Origin: Lota lota
Taxonomy: Eukaryota > Chordata > Actinopteri > Gadiformes > Lotidae
Length of the DNA: 64,000 nucleotides
Assembly (NCBI GenBank): GCA_026745465.1
Contig: JACYXH010000742.1
Span: forward strand, 201,501 to 265,500
Direction: 5' to 3'
Positions 50,453-60,586 of this stretch are shown here, piece after piece. A program made the position numbers and the translations under genes. Each line of letters begins with the position of its first letter. Position 1 is the first letter of the stretch. The notes beneath the pieces were generated by a model. The model saw only the letters and a list, made by a program, of their open reading frames with translations, was not told the DNA's origin and did not search any database.

Positions 50453-50659
50453 CAGCGGCCGTCACTTAAGGTCTCTTTAGCATTCCTCAGTGCTGTAATA
50501 GCCGTCTCAGAACGAATGATATAGTCCATAACACTTTCGTCTGAGGCTTTTCGAAGAGAAGTTAGCTCAGTGTAGAGGCTAATCACACGTGGCTTCCCTT
50601 TACCTGCATAATGTTCCCTCACTATCTTCAATGCTTTTCTCCCATCACCTGCTGCTTCT
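50453..50659 (-). mobile_element. Retrotransposon gag fragment
   Basis: On the minus strand the frame reads ALKIVREHYAGKGKPRVISL, then YTELTSLRKASDESVMDYII and SETAITALRNAKETLSDG. This matches the UBN2-like Gag part of LTR retrotransposons as I know it from fish. It is only about 68 codons long, without start or stop, joined to the cut B30.2 exon on one side and to the tRNA repeat unit on the other. Confidence 0.7.
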
Positions 50660-50875
50660 CTATATCTGGGCGTGACTCAAGAGTCTGTTAGGATTTGAAG
50701 GTTTTGGGTGCCACACAGTAGGTGTGATTCTTTGCCAAATATCTATTGTAGTTTCATGGTCCTTTGCTTGTCAACACATAGTGATATGGCATACAAAGCA
50801 CTCTAGGTTACGTTGAACCACTCATTTAAACTTGACCAGTTCTCATTCTCTGTTGTCGGGAGATGCCTAAGACAT

Positions 50876-50948
50876 GCCTGGTTAGCTCAGTCGGTAGAGC
50901 ATGAGACTCTTAATCTCAGGGTCGTGGGTTTGAGCCCCACATTGGGCT
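50876..50948 (+). tRNA. tRNA-Lys (CTT)
   Basis: Cloverleaf fits: A box TAGCTCAGTCGGTAGAGCA, anticodon arm TGAGACTCTTAATCTCA, T arm GTGGGTTTGAGCCCCAC. The acceptor has G-T pairs but closes. Confidence 0.88.
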
Positions 50949-51132
50949 GAGCCTTGTATGCTGTTTTCTTAATACACAGTGCAAGTGTTCAGTACTGATG
51001 GGTCCAACCATGTTTGTATACATAGTGAGTGGCCTAATACACCTACAGTCTCTCTTTGGGTCTCCCTTCAAATGGTACACATGCATCTCGCGACTGAATA
51101 TCTCATATGAACATCGTTGTAAATACTGAAGA

Positions 51133-51200
51133 AGTAGATCAAGCTTAGCCAAATGGTTTACTAGTAAACATGAGATCCTGGGTTGAAATCCCAGCTGTAC
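51133..51200 (+). pseudogene. Decayed tRNA (Thr-like)
   Basis: The T arm CTGGGTTGAAATCCCAG remains and the front half is eroded. Sister copies lie at 52444, 56174 and 57316. Confidence 0.6.
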
Positions 51201-51457
51201 AGTGTTTTGTGTAACAAGCTCCCACAATAGCATTTTCTTAAGAACCCAATTCTTTTTTTCTTATGACACATCCACAGAATCATCTCAAGGTATTGCAGAC
51301 CTCTTTTGTTGTCTTCTCAATCATTCGTCGAAGAATTTCTTTCGCACTGAAAGTGGTGCTGCGGCTTAGCTGCCAGTTCTATTATCTTTCAACATAAATG
51401 ATCAGGTCATGCTACATAAGACCTATTTCATTGTTTTCTCAAGAATTATTCACAAGT

Positions 51458-51531
51458 GGTACTGTGGCTTAGCTTATCAAAGCACCTGTCTTGTAAACAG
51501 GAGACCCTGGGTTCAACTCCCAGCAGTACCT
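51458..51531 (+). tRNA. tRNA-Thr (TGT)
   Basis: Acceptor GGTACTG pairs with CAGTACC. The anticodon arm is CCTGTCTTGTAAACAGG and the T arm CTGGGTTCAACTCCCAG. Confidence 0.9.
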
Positions 51532-52161
51532 CCAATTGTGCATAAGAATAAAGTGGTGTACAATTTTATACCAGTTTTTCTTCAAAGAAAGCGGAATTGT
51601 CCTAACTGGCAATTTTGCTGGTGGTTGTAAATGTTTAAACTATCAGTGCAATATAGTTTTCTTCAATGCCAATTGTATGTCCACTAGTCACGGCAATGTG
51701 TTTTCCATTCTTGGTTGAGGGGTGGAAAGCAAAATGCAATACAGCCATTGCCTTACCCAGCTTTCTTTCATTACATGCCATTACATGACTGTGTTTTTCA
51801 CAATGATTCAAGTCCCCATGGAGACAGGCAAAAATTGCCATGGCTGAGTATTTCCAAATCATTCTGGCAGGGTAGTGGGTTGAATTTTCAACCAGCAATA
51901 ATCACGTCTTAGTTGTCCTTCACAGACTACAATATCACCTCTGCGAAAGAATATCTGGGCATGACTCAAGAGTTTGTGAGGATTTGAAGGTTTGGGTGCC
52001 ACACAGAAGTTGCGATTCTTTGCCACATATCTATTGCAGTTTCATGGCCCTTCGCCATAACACAAAGTGATATGGCATACACAGCAGTCTGGCTTATGTT
52101 GAACCTTTCACTTGGTCTTTACCAGTTCTTATTCTTTATTGTCGCGCAATGATTAAACCAT
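51532..52161. other. Spacer in the tRNA cluster
   Basis: Repeat-unit DNA. 51640-51905 recurs at 56495-56765 (CCCCATGGAGACAGGCAAAAATTG). No gene. Confidence 0.6.
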
Positions 52162-52234
52162 GCCTGGTTAGCTCAGTCGGTAGAGCATGAGACTTTTAAT
52201 CTCAGGGTCGTGGGTTCGAGCCCCACATCTTGCT
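52162..52234 (+). tRNA. tRNA-Lys (TTT)
   Basis: A box TAGCTCAGTCGGTAGAGCA, anticodon arm TGAGACTTTTAATCTCA, T arm GTGGGTTCGAGCCCCAC. The acceptor has two mismatches (GCCTGGT against ATCTTGC), so function is less sure. Confidence 0.78.
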
Positions 52235-52443
52235 CTGTCTTAGAAACTAGCATCTTTATACGCAGTGCAAGTGTTTAATAAAGACGGGTCCAACCATATT
52301 TGTATACGTAGTGTGTGGCATAGCACACTCGGCAGTTTTGGATGTGGGTCCTCCAGATCGCTCTATGGGTCTCTCTTCAAATGGTACACATATGCATCTC
52401 TCAAATGAACGAGTCATCACGAATCGTTGTCAAAGACTGAAGA

Positions 52444-52511
52444 AGTAGATCAAGCTTGGCCAAATGGATTGCTAGTAAACATGAGATCCTGGGTTGAAAT
52501 GCCAGCTGTAC
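52444..52511 (+). pseudogene. Decayed tRNA (Thr-like)
   Basis: Sister of 51133-51200. Confidence 0.6.
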
Positions 52512-52737
52512 AGTGTTTTGTGTAACATGCTCCCACAATAGCATTTGCTTAAGAAGCCAATTATTTTTTTCTTATGACACATCCACAGAATCATCTCAAG
52601 GTATTGCAGACCTCTTTTGTTGTCTTCTCAATCATTTGTCGAAGAATTTCTTTCGCACTGAAAGTGGTGCTGCAAGAAAGAGGTGACAGTACACACAATG
52701 TTGAAGATACATTTTAAAACTGATCTGAAGGGTGCCT

Positions 52738-52808
52738 TGCATTGGCCGGGATTCGAACCCGGGCCTCCCGCGTGGCAGGCGAGAATTCTACCACTGAACC
52801 ACCAATGC
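52738..52808 (-). tRNA. tRNA-Gly (GCC)
   Basis: On the minus strand, acceptor GCATTGG pairs with CCAATGC. The anticodon arm is CTCGCCTGCCACGCGGG and the T arm CCGGGTTCGAATCCCGG. Confidence 0.93.
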
Positions 52809-52885
52809 TTGGTTGTTGAACAATCCGAGTTCAAATCTCGGTGGAACCTATTGGCACTGTGTACCTTTGGAAGACATCTCTGTAG

Positions 52886-52968
52886 GCTGGGTTATGGCGA
52901 TTGGTTAAGGCGATGGACTGCTAATCCATTGTGCTCTGCACGCGTGTGTTTGAATCCCATCCTCATCG
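52886..52968 (+). pseudogene. Decayed tRNA-Ser (GCT)
   Basis: The anticodon arm TGGACTGCTAATCCA and variable arm TGTGCTCTGCACG are good. The acceptor and T arm (GTGTGTTTGAATCCCAT) are mismatched, so it is probably a pseudogene. Confidence 0.7.
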
Positions 52969-53105
52969 TTTGCACCATTCACACATCACTCTCCTTTTCA
53001 TGTAGTAAATGTGATGAATCATAGTCATGCGGCTGTCCTTTACCCTACAAAGAAAATCCAGACCCTCACCTAAAAAGACCTTAATCAATGGCAATAAGAT
53101 ATCGA

Positions 53106-53177
53106 TGCATTGGTCAGGAATCGAACCCGGGTCAACTGCTTGGAAGGCAGCTATGCTTACAACTATAACACCAATGC
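53106..53177 (-). tRNA. tRNA-Gly (TCC)
   Basis: On the minus strand, acceptor GCATTGG pairs with CCAATGC and the anticodon arm is GCTGCCTTCCAAGCAG. The T arm CCGGGTTCGATTCCTGA has one weak pair. Confidence 0.87.
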
Positions 53178-53353
53178 AGGAATGAGAAATTACGTACTGT
53201 GGATCGTCCGACCTGACCTCAAAACACTGAGTAACCTAATTTTCTGGTGAGCTTCCTAGGACAACTTTAGACACTAAGGGTCTTCTTCATTCTCTATGGT
53301 CTGAAACACTGTTCAAATTTTCAGCTTCACTTATATGTAGTCTTAAGAACGAC

Positions 53354-53395
53354 TACTTGGAAGGCAGCAATGCCAACATCTAATCCACCAATGCT
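53354..53395 (-). pseudogene. tRNA-Gly (TCC) fragment
   Basis: Plus-strand CTTGGAAGGCAGC and CCACCAATGC correspond to the 5' half of the gene at 53106-53177; the T arm is missing. Confidence 0.65.
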
Positions 53396-53409
53396 TTCGG
53401 CAGCCAATA

Positions 53410-53780
53410 ACTGAATGATAATAGACACGGGCGCGCACACACACGCGTGTGTTGCTGTCGCTCTCGGGGGGGGCCTTTGGGTCGATCGCTCTGGTCGTGG
53501 GGCGGGGCCTTGCCTCCCTGTGGGAGGGGGGGTATGGCAGCACGTAGGAATTTGTATCCTGTTTGCTCGATTGTGCTTTCCCTTCAGGGTGAGCAAGTTT
53601 CCTTTGTGTGTGTAAATATGGTTTTGTATTCAATATTGTATAATGGTATGAGTGTTTTTTCAATTCTGCATTAGTAGACTTTGTTTTTTAATTTTGATTG
53701 GGGATGTCTTGATTTGTATATATTGTATATATTACTTTGTCAATTTGTGAATTGAAAAAAACATTAAAAAGATTTTAAAA
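53410..53780 (+). repeat. Dispersed repeat, copy 1 (GGCAGCACGTAGGAA)
   Basis: GTATGGCAGCACGTAGGAA followed by TGTTTGCTCGATTGTGCTTTCC and an AT-rich tail recurs at 60615-60770. Here the G run is short; there it is 28 G. Possibly a retroposed sequence, ending with an A-rich tract near 53755-53783. Confidence 0.75.
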
Positions 53781-53782
53781 AA

Positions 53783-53834
53783 AGTATCCCAGCCTGTCAC
53801 GCGGGAGACCAGGGTTCAATTCCCCGACGAGGAG
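53783..53834 (+). pseudogene. tRNA-Asp (GTC) 3' part
   Basis: AGTATCCCAGCCTGTCACG and AGGGTTCAATTCCCCGACG are present. The acceptor 5' side and D arm are missing, cut at the A-rich end of the repeat at 53410-53780. Confidence 0.8.
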
Positions 53835-53981
53835 TACTTGACATTAACCCACAGTCATCAACGTTGTGTTCCTTTAGGAGCAGTCAGTTTTGGTGAGCAA
53901 GAAGCGATCTATGTATCGATGTACATGACAAAAGCAACGAAATTCACACAACGATCCACTCTTGGAAGATTTCTCTTCTGT

Positions 53982-54012
53982 GTCAGGATGGCCGAGTGAT
54001 CTAAAGCGCTGC
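53982..54012 (+). pseudogene. tRNA-Leu 5' fragment
   Basis: GTCAGGATGGCCGAGTGATC then GCGCTG matches the front of the Leu tRNAs at 59506 and 60261. It ends before the anticodon loop. Confidence 0.8.
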
Positions 54013-54741
54013 CAGAGTTGTCCACTGACGCAAGCCCGCACCTTTTCAACCCAGCTGTAGAGGAAACTCCCCATCCCTTTGCAGAGAAGCCCAAACACAT
54101 AAACACTGAAATAAAATAAATAAAAATAAAAGCTCAAGAGCTCATAGCTCTGATCCCAACACGCATCAGTGGGAGCCCATACCAAACACGCTCAGGTCTT
54201 TTTAGTAGGCCGAACCCCAAATACAAAGACTGAGCGATTCGAGTTTTGTGTGGACATTAAGCACCACATGCTCAGTGTTGTACAATGTTCTGAATGGATG
54301 TTAAGTAATATTCAGTTAGATCACATGCCATGTTTTGTTATCTTCCATACCTAATAGCTTGTTTAGATAGACATTGAATTGTTATTATATATCTTAGCCA
54401 TATTCGGTTTTGTGTACAAGCTAAATAGAGAGGGTGTAGAGCATTCAGTGTACAATTTGAGTGTGCACCCGTAGCAGCCACCATACTTGCTACTGTGCAT
54501 GCGCGGTTGTTGGTGCGCCCCGGACGGGTTCAGCTGGTCATGTCCTGTTGGTCCAGAACTTACCATTGTGTTAAAATAAAAGCAATACTGTTGCAAAGTA
54601 TTCCCTCCGTATCAGGTCATTCAACATCTTCCATGTGAAGATTTATACATCTGCACACTATGCTGGCTGTTTCACTGTAATATATGCTGTAGAATGTGTT
54701 GACTGGCACAAGGGTATGACAAATACTGCTCAATTTGACTA
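54013..54741. other. No gene recognised
   Basis: Unrelated DNA between tRNA units, with short frames without domains. Confidence 0.4.
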
Positions 54742-54793
54742 GAAACCCCAATGGATTTCTAGTCCATCGCCTTAACCACTCGACCACGACAAC
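54742..54793 (-). pseudogene. tRNA-Ser (AGA), 3' part lost
   Basis: It matches the front of the gene at 55509-55590 (GTTGTCGTGGTCGAGTGG, GGACTAGAAATCC). The variable and T arms are missing. Confidence 0.8.
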
Positions 54794-54925
54794 AAGTGGG
54801 CATTAGCAACAAGTGGGCATTAGCTTGTCAGTTGTTGCAATTGTAACAGTCTGCAACATTTAAGGTATGCATTGTCTGAACTACCTTTGATAAAAAGATC
54901 CCTAATCAAATGTTGCATCAAAGAC

Positions 54926-54997
54926 TGGAGATGCCGGGGATTGAACCCGGGGCCTCATACATGCAAAGCATGCGCTCTACCACTGAGCTACATCCCC
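54926..54997 (-). tRNA. tRNA-Ala (TGC)
   Basis: On the minus strand, acceptor GGGGATG pairs with CATCTCC; the D arm is TAGCTCAGTGGTAGAGCG, the anticodon arm CATGCTTTGCATG and the T arm CCGGGTTCAATCCCCGG. Confidence 0.92.
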
Positions 54998-55040
54998 TTA
55001 CTTTCATAAATCTTACATTTGACATCTGCAGATGGAGAGC

Positions 55041-55079
55041 ACAATGGATTTGTAGTCCATTGCCTTAGCCACAACAGCA
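55041..55079 (-). pseudogene. Decayed tRNA-Ser piece
   Basis: CAATGGATTTGTAGTCCATTG remains from the anticodon arm. The flanks match the spacer near other Ser copies. Confidence 0.55.
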
Positions 55080-55199
55080 CAAAGGTTGTTTGGAAGTCAA
55101 TCGGTTGTTCAAAGAGTCACATTCTGCAATGTTTCATGATTGAATTATAGTTTACTTCTACTTTATATAAAGTACAATGCCTTGCTTTCGCAACATTGT

Positions 55200-55271
55200 G
55201 GAGATACCAGGGATTGAACGCTGGGCCTCATACAAGAAAACCATGCACTCTACCACTGAGCTACATTGACT
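55200..55271 (-). pseudogene. Decayed tRNA-Ala
   Basis: It keeps CACTCTACCACTGAGCTACA and GGGATTGAACGCTGG but has mismatched acceptor and anticodon arms. Confidence 0.7.
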
Positions 55272-55508
55272 TCAACACTTGGACATGACAACTCTAGTCA
55301 TCAGATCAATCGGTCCTTTGAACAGTAACAGAGCACATATGTTCAGGTTGGGAGAACATCTTGTTATAAACAATAGATGCTTTGACCTAATCTAGCAGAT
55401 GCCAGAGACTGAACCCACGCAATAAATGCATCTTCACTGTACTACATGCTGTAGAATGTGTTGACTGGCACAAGGGTATGATAAAAGCTGCTCAGTTTAA
55501 CTTGCAAC

Positions 55509-55590
55509 CGTTGTCAGCAGGATTCGAACCTGCGCGGGGAGACCCCAATGGATTTCTAGTCCATCGCCTTAACCACTCGGCCACGACAAC
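55509..55590 (-). tRNA. tRNA-Ser (AGA)
   Basis: On the minus strand, acceptor GTTGTCG pairs with TGACAAC, the anticodon arm is ATGGACTAGAAATCCAT, there is a long variable arm, and the T arm is GCAGGTTCGAATCCTGC. 82 bases with discriminator G. Confidence 0.94.
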
Positions 55591-55711
55591 AAGTTGGCAT
55601 TAGCTTCAAGTCTGTCAGTTGTTTTAATAGTAACAGTCTGCAACATTTAAGGTATGCATTGTCTGAGCTACCTTTGATAAAAGATCACTGTGTACACTTC
55701 ACATCAAAGAC

Positions 55712-55783
55712 TGGAGATGCCGGGGATTGAACCCGGGGCCTCATACATGCAAAGCATGCGCTCTACCACTGAGCTACATCCCC
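55712..55783 (-). tRNA. tRNA-Ala (TGC)
   Basis: Identical in the arms to 54926-54997, with shared flank (CATCAAAGACTGGAGATG). Confidence 0.93.
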
Positions 55784-55913
55784 TATTTGTATTATTCTGA
55801 TCTGATGACAAGGGTTGTTATGTCCAAGTGTTGAAGGCAATGGACTCAAAAACCATTGGTGTGTCCCTACGCAGAAATGAAGGAGGCATGGCAGGCATTA
55901 ATCTTCCCGACAA

Positions 55914-55976
55914 TAGAGCATATGTAGCATGAGACTCTTCATCTCAGGGTTGTGGGTTCGAGCCTCACATTGCGCT
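55914..55976 (+). pseudogene. Decayed tRNA-Lys
   Basis: The 3' two thirds remain (CATGAGACTCTTCATCTCAG, GTGGGTTCGAGCCTCAC). The D arm is broken. Confidence 0.7.
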
Positions 55977-56173
55977 GTGCCTTGGAAGCCGCTGTCTTTA
56001 TACACAGAGCAAGCGTTCAGTACAGATTGTACCAACTATGTTTGTATACATAGTGAGTGGCCTGATACACATTTAATCGCTCTTTGGGTCTCCCTTTAAA
56101 TGGTACACATATGCATCTCGCGACTGAACATCTCAAATGAATGAGTCATCACGAACCGATGTCAAAGACTGAA

Positions 56174-56240
56174 GTAGATCAAGCCTGGCCAAATGGTTGT
56201 GTATTACACAATAGATCTTGGGTTGAAATCCCAGCAGTAT
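56174..56240 (+). pseudogene. Decayed tRNA (Thr-like)
   Basis: Sister of 51133-51200. The T arm TTGGGTTGAAATCCCAG remains. Confidence 0.55.
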
Positions 56241-56383
56241 ATTGTTTTGTGTAACATGCTCCCTTATTAGCATTTGCTTAAGACAGCAATTATTTTTCTC
56301 TTATCACACATCCACAGAATCATGTCATGGTATTGCAGATCACTTTCAATCATTTGTCAAAGCACTTATTTTGCACTGAAAGT

Positions 56384-56456
56384 AGTGCTGTGGCATAGCT
56401 GGTTCACTTGCTAGTCTAGTAAACAGAAGATGCTGGGTTCAAATCACAACAATACA
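56384..56456 (+). pseudogene. Decayed tRNA-Thr
   Basis: GTGCTGTGGCATAGCTGG, GTCTAGTAAACAGAAG and TGGGTTCAAATCACAAC recall Thr-TGT with a changed anticodon loop and a broken T stem. Confidence 0.6.
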
Positions 56457-57027
56457 TTGTTTTTTGCTATTTCTTTGGCAATTTTGCTAGTGATTGTAAA
56501 TGTGCAAACTATCAATGCAATAGACATTTCTACAATGCCAACTGTTTGTCCACTATAGTCACGACAATTTATTTTCAGTTCTTGGTTGAGGGGGGAAAGC
56601 AAAATACAATATAGCCTTACACAGCTTTCTTTCATTACATGCCATTACATGACTGTGTTTTTCACAATGATTCAAGTCCCCATGGAGACAGGCAAAAATT
56701 GATATGGCTGAGTATTTCCAAATCATTCTGGCAGGGTAGTGGGTTAAATTTTCAACCAGCAATAGTCAAGTCTTAGTTGTCCTTCACAGACTACAATATC
56801 ACCTCTGCGAAAGAATATCTGGGCGTGACTCAAGAGTTTGTGAGGATTTGAAGGTTTGGGTTCCACACAGAATTTGCGATTCTTTGCCACATATCTATTG
56901 CAGTTTCATGGCCCTTCGCTTATCAACACAAAGTGTTTTGGCATACACAGCAGTCTGGCTTATGTTGAACCTTTCACTTGGTCTTTACCAGTTCTTATTG
57001 TTTATTGTCGCGCAATGATTAAAACAT
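56457..57027. other. Spacer in the tRNA cluster
   Basis: Repeat-unit DNA paralleling 51640-52160. No gene. Confidence 0.6.
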
Positions 57028-57100
57028 GCCTGGTTAGCTCAGTCGGTAGAGCATGAGACTTTTAATCTCAGGGTCGTGGGTTCGAGCCCCACATCTGGCT
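57028..57100 (+). tRNA. tRNA-Lys (TTT)
   Basis: Same arms as 52162-52234. The acceptor GCCTGGT against ATCTGGC pairs better, with one mismatch. Confidence 0.87.
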
Positions 57101-57315
57101 TTGTCTTAGAAACTAGCATCTTTATACGCAGTGCAAGTGTTTAATAAAGACGGGTCCGACCATATTTGTATACGTAGTGTGTGGCATAGCACACCTACAC
57201 TCGCAGTTGTGGATGTGGGTCCTCCAGATCGCTCTATGGATCTCTCTTCAAATGGTACACATATGCATCGCTCAAATGAACGAGTCATCACGAATCGTTG
57301 TCAAAGACTGAAGAA

Positions 57316-57380
57316 GTAGATCAAGCTTGGCCAAATGGTTAACTTGTAAACGAGATCCTGCGTTGAAATCCCAGCTGTAC
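57316..57380 (+). pseudogene. Decayed tRNA (Thr-like)
   Basis: Sister of 51133-51200. Confidence 0.55.
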
Positions 57381-57637
57381 AGTGTTTTGTGTAACACGAA
57401 CACACAATAGCATTTGCTAAAGAAGCCAATACATTTTTTCTCATGACACATCCACAGAATCATCTCAAGGTATTGCAGACCTCTTTTGTTGTCTTCTCAA
57501 TCATTTGTTCAATACTTTCTTTCGCACTGAAAGTGGTGCTGCGGCTTAGCTGCCAGTTATATTATCTTTCAACATAAATGATCAGGTCATGCTAAATAAG
57601 AACTTTTTCATTGTTTTCTCAAGAACTCATAGCAAGT

Positions 57638-57708
57638 TGCACTATGGCATAGCGGCTCAAAGCACCTGTCTTGTAAACAGGAGACCCTGGGTTAAACTCC
57701 CAGCAGTC
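57638..57708 (+). pseudogene. Decayed tRNA-Thr (TGT)
   Basis: Anticodon arm CCTGTCTTGTAAACAGG is intact, but the acceptor (TGCACTA against CAGTCAG) no longer pairs. Confidence 0.7.
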
Positions 57709-58782
57709 AGCAGCCAATTATGCATAATAATAAAGTGGTGTACAATTTTATACCAGGTTTTCTTGAAAAAAAGTGGAATTATCTTAACATGCCATTTTGC
57801 TAGTGGTTGTAAATGTGCAAACTATCAATGCAATATAGTTTTCTTCAATGCCATTTGTATGTCCTCTAGTCACGGCAATTTGTTTTCCATTCTTGGTTTA
57901 GGAAGGGGAAAGCAAAATGCGTCTTAGTTGTCCTTCACAGAGTAAGATATAGCTTCTGCGAAATAATATCTTGCCGTGACTTAAGAGTTTGTTAGGATTT
58001 GAAGGTTTGGGTTCTACACAGAAGGTGTGATTCTTTGCCAAATTTGTATTGCAGTTTCATGGTCCTTCACTTATGAACACAAAGTTACATGGCATGCAAA
58101 GCAGTCTAGGTTATGTTGAACCACTCATTTAAACTTTACCAGTTCTTATTCTATGTTGTCAGGAGACATGCCTGGTTGGCTGTTGACCAATCGCATCTTC
58201 CCCGTTCCATTTTTCTCCATTTCTTACACCGCCGTTAAGCCAATCACAAACATGCGACCGACAGGTGACTGAAGGCATCGTTTTTATCGGTAGAGCAGCG
58301 CAGCACTTCGGAAAACTACACAACAAGGTAACTATTTGTACAACACATGATTTACGCAATTAAGTCGCTAGCTAGCTCGTTCATCCAGAAGTCCGCCCGC
58401 GTTAAGTCGCTAGCTAGCTCGTTCATCAAAAAGTCCGCCCGCTAATGTTCAGGTGCGATATAACGTTTTGTTGTTGTCACTTCATTTCGATCACTTCAGT
58501 TGTCGTCACCTACCCGTTTAGTCGGATATGATTGATTGATTGATTGATTGACTAGGGATTATTTGCTTCGAATGCACGATTTGGAATTATTAATTGTCAT
58601 CTATTAATGACTATTAAGCCTTATACCTTCACCGCAAACGTATTATTTGCCTGTGGGAACATGATGATAGTAACTTATTTCATTGATTGAATGTAAAATG
58701 TGTATCTCAAATAAAAGTGTGTATGAGTTAAGGGTGGGTGGGACATTATATTTTTGTTCTTGACCCTGGGAGGCTCAGTGGT

Positions 58783-58829
<47 letters not shown>

Positions 58830-58889
58830 TATATAGCATAGGTCTATGACAATGTATAGATGCTTAGCCATTCTTCCTCTTGCCTTCAG
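57709..58889. other. End of tRNA units, then leader region of the next gene
   Basis: 57709-58150 is repeat-unit DNA. 58360-58401 and 58402-58443 are a direct 42-bp duplication (TTAAGTCGCTAGCTAGCTCG). CAAGGTAACTATTTG at 58323-58337 would be a good splice donor for a non-coding first exon of the gene starting at 58890 (inference). An AC microsatellite lies at 58782-58826. Confidence 0.45.
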
Positions 58890-59414
58890 ATGTCTGCTAA
58901 GAAGCATAGAGCCATGGGGGATGAGGAGTGGGTGTGCCGCCTGAAGGCATTTGCCTATTCTGGCACTTGGCCCTCAAGTGCAGGGAACAAGCCATCTCCG
59001 AGGCAGGCCAAATGGTTCAAATTGTACCAGATGGTAAACTTTGTCTCAACAGTATACCAAAACTTCAGAGTAAACCGATTGTGTCTGTAAGTAAATCTTG
59101 CATTTCTATTGATTTCAGATTGAGAAATGTCCCAAGCAAATGCGTGGGCAGACCTCACTGCTCAGGGGGGCGCAGACATGTACCTGTGGCTATCACACCC
59201 GGCAGGTAATATTGAGAGCCTGGTTGAAAGAAATGCAGAGCCTGGTTGAAAGAAATGCAATATGTATGCTTACTATTTGTTATGTAGACAAAATTCCATA
59301 GTGAATTATATTGATTAATATTAATGCTTGTTTCATGGATTAATCTTTCTCAGTCTGCGAGTAGTCCTGCAGCATCCAGGCCAGCTGCTCCTGCAGCTAC
59401 CTCAGCCTCCACCT
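58890..59414 (+). CDS. Transposase-like gene, 5' exons
   Basis: Three exons in phase: 58890-59033 (MSAKKHRAMGDEEWVC start, after CCTTCAG), 59119-59205 (CPKQMRGQTSLLRG, CTCGYHTRQ) and 59354 to about 59414 (SASSPAASRPAAPAATSAS). They encode a small cysteine-bearing N-terminal domain and a Ser/Ala/Pro linker. The third exon runs directly into the tRNA repeat unit at about 59414-59417 (CAGTCGGTGTC occurs in both), so it is cut there. The late exons from 62062 on have the same linker style and phase and no overlap with these, which suggests one gene split by the tRNA block. I do not recognise the family with certainty. Confidence 0.6.
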
Positions 59415-59505
59415 TACAGTCGGTGTCTGTGAGCAAGAAGCGACCTTTGAAATACATGACAAACTTAACGAAATTCACACAACGATCCACTCTTTTAGAT
59501 TATGT

Positions 59506-59588
59506 GTCAGGATGGCCGAGCGGTCTAAGGCGCTGCGTTTAGGTCGCAATCTCCTCTGGAGGCGCGGGTTCAAATCCCCCTTCTGACT
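59506..59588 (+). tRNA. tRNA-Leu (TAG)
   Basis: Acceptor GTCAGGA pairs with TTCTGAC. Anticodon loop TTTAGGT reads TAG. The variable arm and T arm (GCGGGTTCAAATCCCCC) are mostly paired. It is one base in the loop away from the CAG isoacceptor at 60261. Confidence 0.87.
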
Positions 59589-59737
59589 GGAGTCTTGAGG
59601 ACGGCTAAGGACAAGCAAAATCACCATCAAGATGTCCTTTTGATATCAAAAGACAGCCCTCTGCAGCTAGATGTTAAGAAAGAGATGACAGCACACAATG
59701 TTGAAGATGCATTTTAAAACTGATCTGAAGTGTGCCT

Positions 59738-59808
59738 TGCATTGGCCGGGAATCGAACCCTGGCATCCCGCGTGGCAGGCGAGAATTCTACCACTGAACC
59801 ACCAATGC
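59738..59808 (-). tRNA. tRNA-Gly (GCC)
   Basis: Near copy of 52738-52808, with changes in the T arm (CAGGGTTCGATTCCCGG); the anticodon arm is the same. Confidence 0.85.
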
Positions 59809-60036
59809 TTGATTGTTGAATAATGTTAGCTCATACAATTTGTCCAACACACATTAACACCTGCAGGACTCAAAGTATTTACTCAGGTCAAGGAATACTG
59901 GAACCCCACGGCTCCTCGTTATCAATGCTTGCTTTCTCTACAATTTGGGCTCCCAGAATTGAATTTGTCGGACAAAAATGTACACCTGTAGACGTCAATG
60001 CGCTTACTAATGTCGAGGTATTCTCATTCTAACAGG

Positions 60037-60108
60037 TCCTCGTTAGTATATTGGTCAGTATCCCTGCCTGTCACATGGGAGACCGGGGTTCAATTCCCCG
60101 ACGGGGAG
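60037..60108 (+). tRNA. tRNA-Asp (GTC)
   Basis: Acceptor TCCTCGT pairs with ACGGGGA, the anticodon is GTC in CCTGTCACA, and the T arm is CGGGGTTCAATTCCCCG. The anticodon stem has weak pairs. Confidence 0.84.
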
Positions 60109-60260
60109 TGTTTGACATTAACCCACAGTCACCAATACAATCAAATTTGAGTTATTTTAGGAGCGGTCAGTGTCTGTGAGCAAGAAGCGAACTTTGAATT
60201 TGAAATACATGACAAATGTAACAAACTTCACACAACGATCCACTCTTGGAAAGTTTATAT

Positions 60261-60343
60261 GTTAGGATTGCCGAGCGGTCTAAGGCGCTGCGTTCAGGTC
60301 GCAGTCTCCTCTGGAGGCGAGGGTTCAATTCCCACTTCTGACA
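60261..60343 (+). tRNA. tRNA-Leu (CAG)
   Basis: Acceptor GTTAGGA against TTCTGAC, anticodon arm CTGCGTTCAGGTCGCAG, long variable arm. The T arm GAGGGTTCAATTCCCAC has a weak pair. Confidence 0.85.
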
Positions 60344-60435
60344 GAACTTTTGAGGACGGCTAAGGACAAGTGAAATCACCATCATGATGTCCTTTTGATA
60401 TCAAAAGACAATCGTTTGTTTTTTATTTAATGTTA

Positions 60436-60485
60436 TAGAGGTCAGTATCCCCGCGGGAGACCGGGGTTCAATTCCCCGACAGGGA
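60436..60485 (+). pseudogene. tRNA-Asp with deletions
   Basis: AGGTCAGTATCCCCGCGGGAG lacks the anticodon loop bases (CTGTCAC deleted). T arm CGGGGTTCAATTCCCCG is intact. Confidence 0.85.
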
Positions 60486-60543
60486 CTTTTTGATGTATAC
60501 CCACAGTCACCAACGTTGTGTTCCTTTAGCCATGCTCCGCCTC

Positions 60544-60544
<1 letters not shown>

Positions 60545-60586
<42 letters not shown>

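Larger units (their letters stand above)
50660..58150. repeat. tRNA gene cluster built of repeated units
   Basis: The units share long flanks. TATCTGGGCRTGACTCAAGAG begins near 50663, 51951, 56817 and (eroded) 57968. CAGAATCATCTCAAGGTATTGCAGACC recurs near 51277, 52586 and 57455. Each unit carries Lys and Thr tRNAs or their remnants. A second kind of unit (54700-55800, minus) carries Ser and Ala tRNAs. Duplication and decay of these units explains the many pseudo-tRNAs. Confidence 0.85.
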
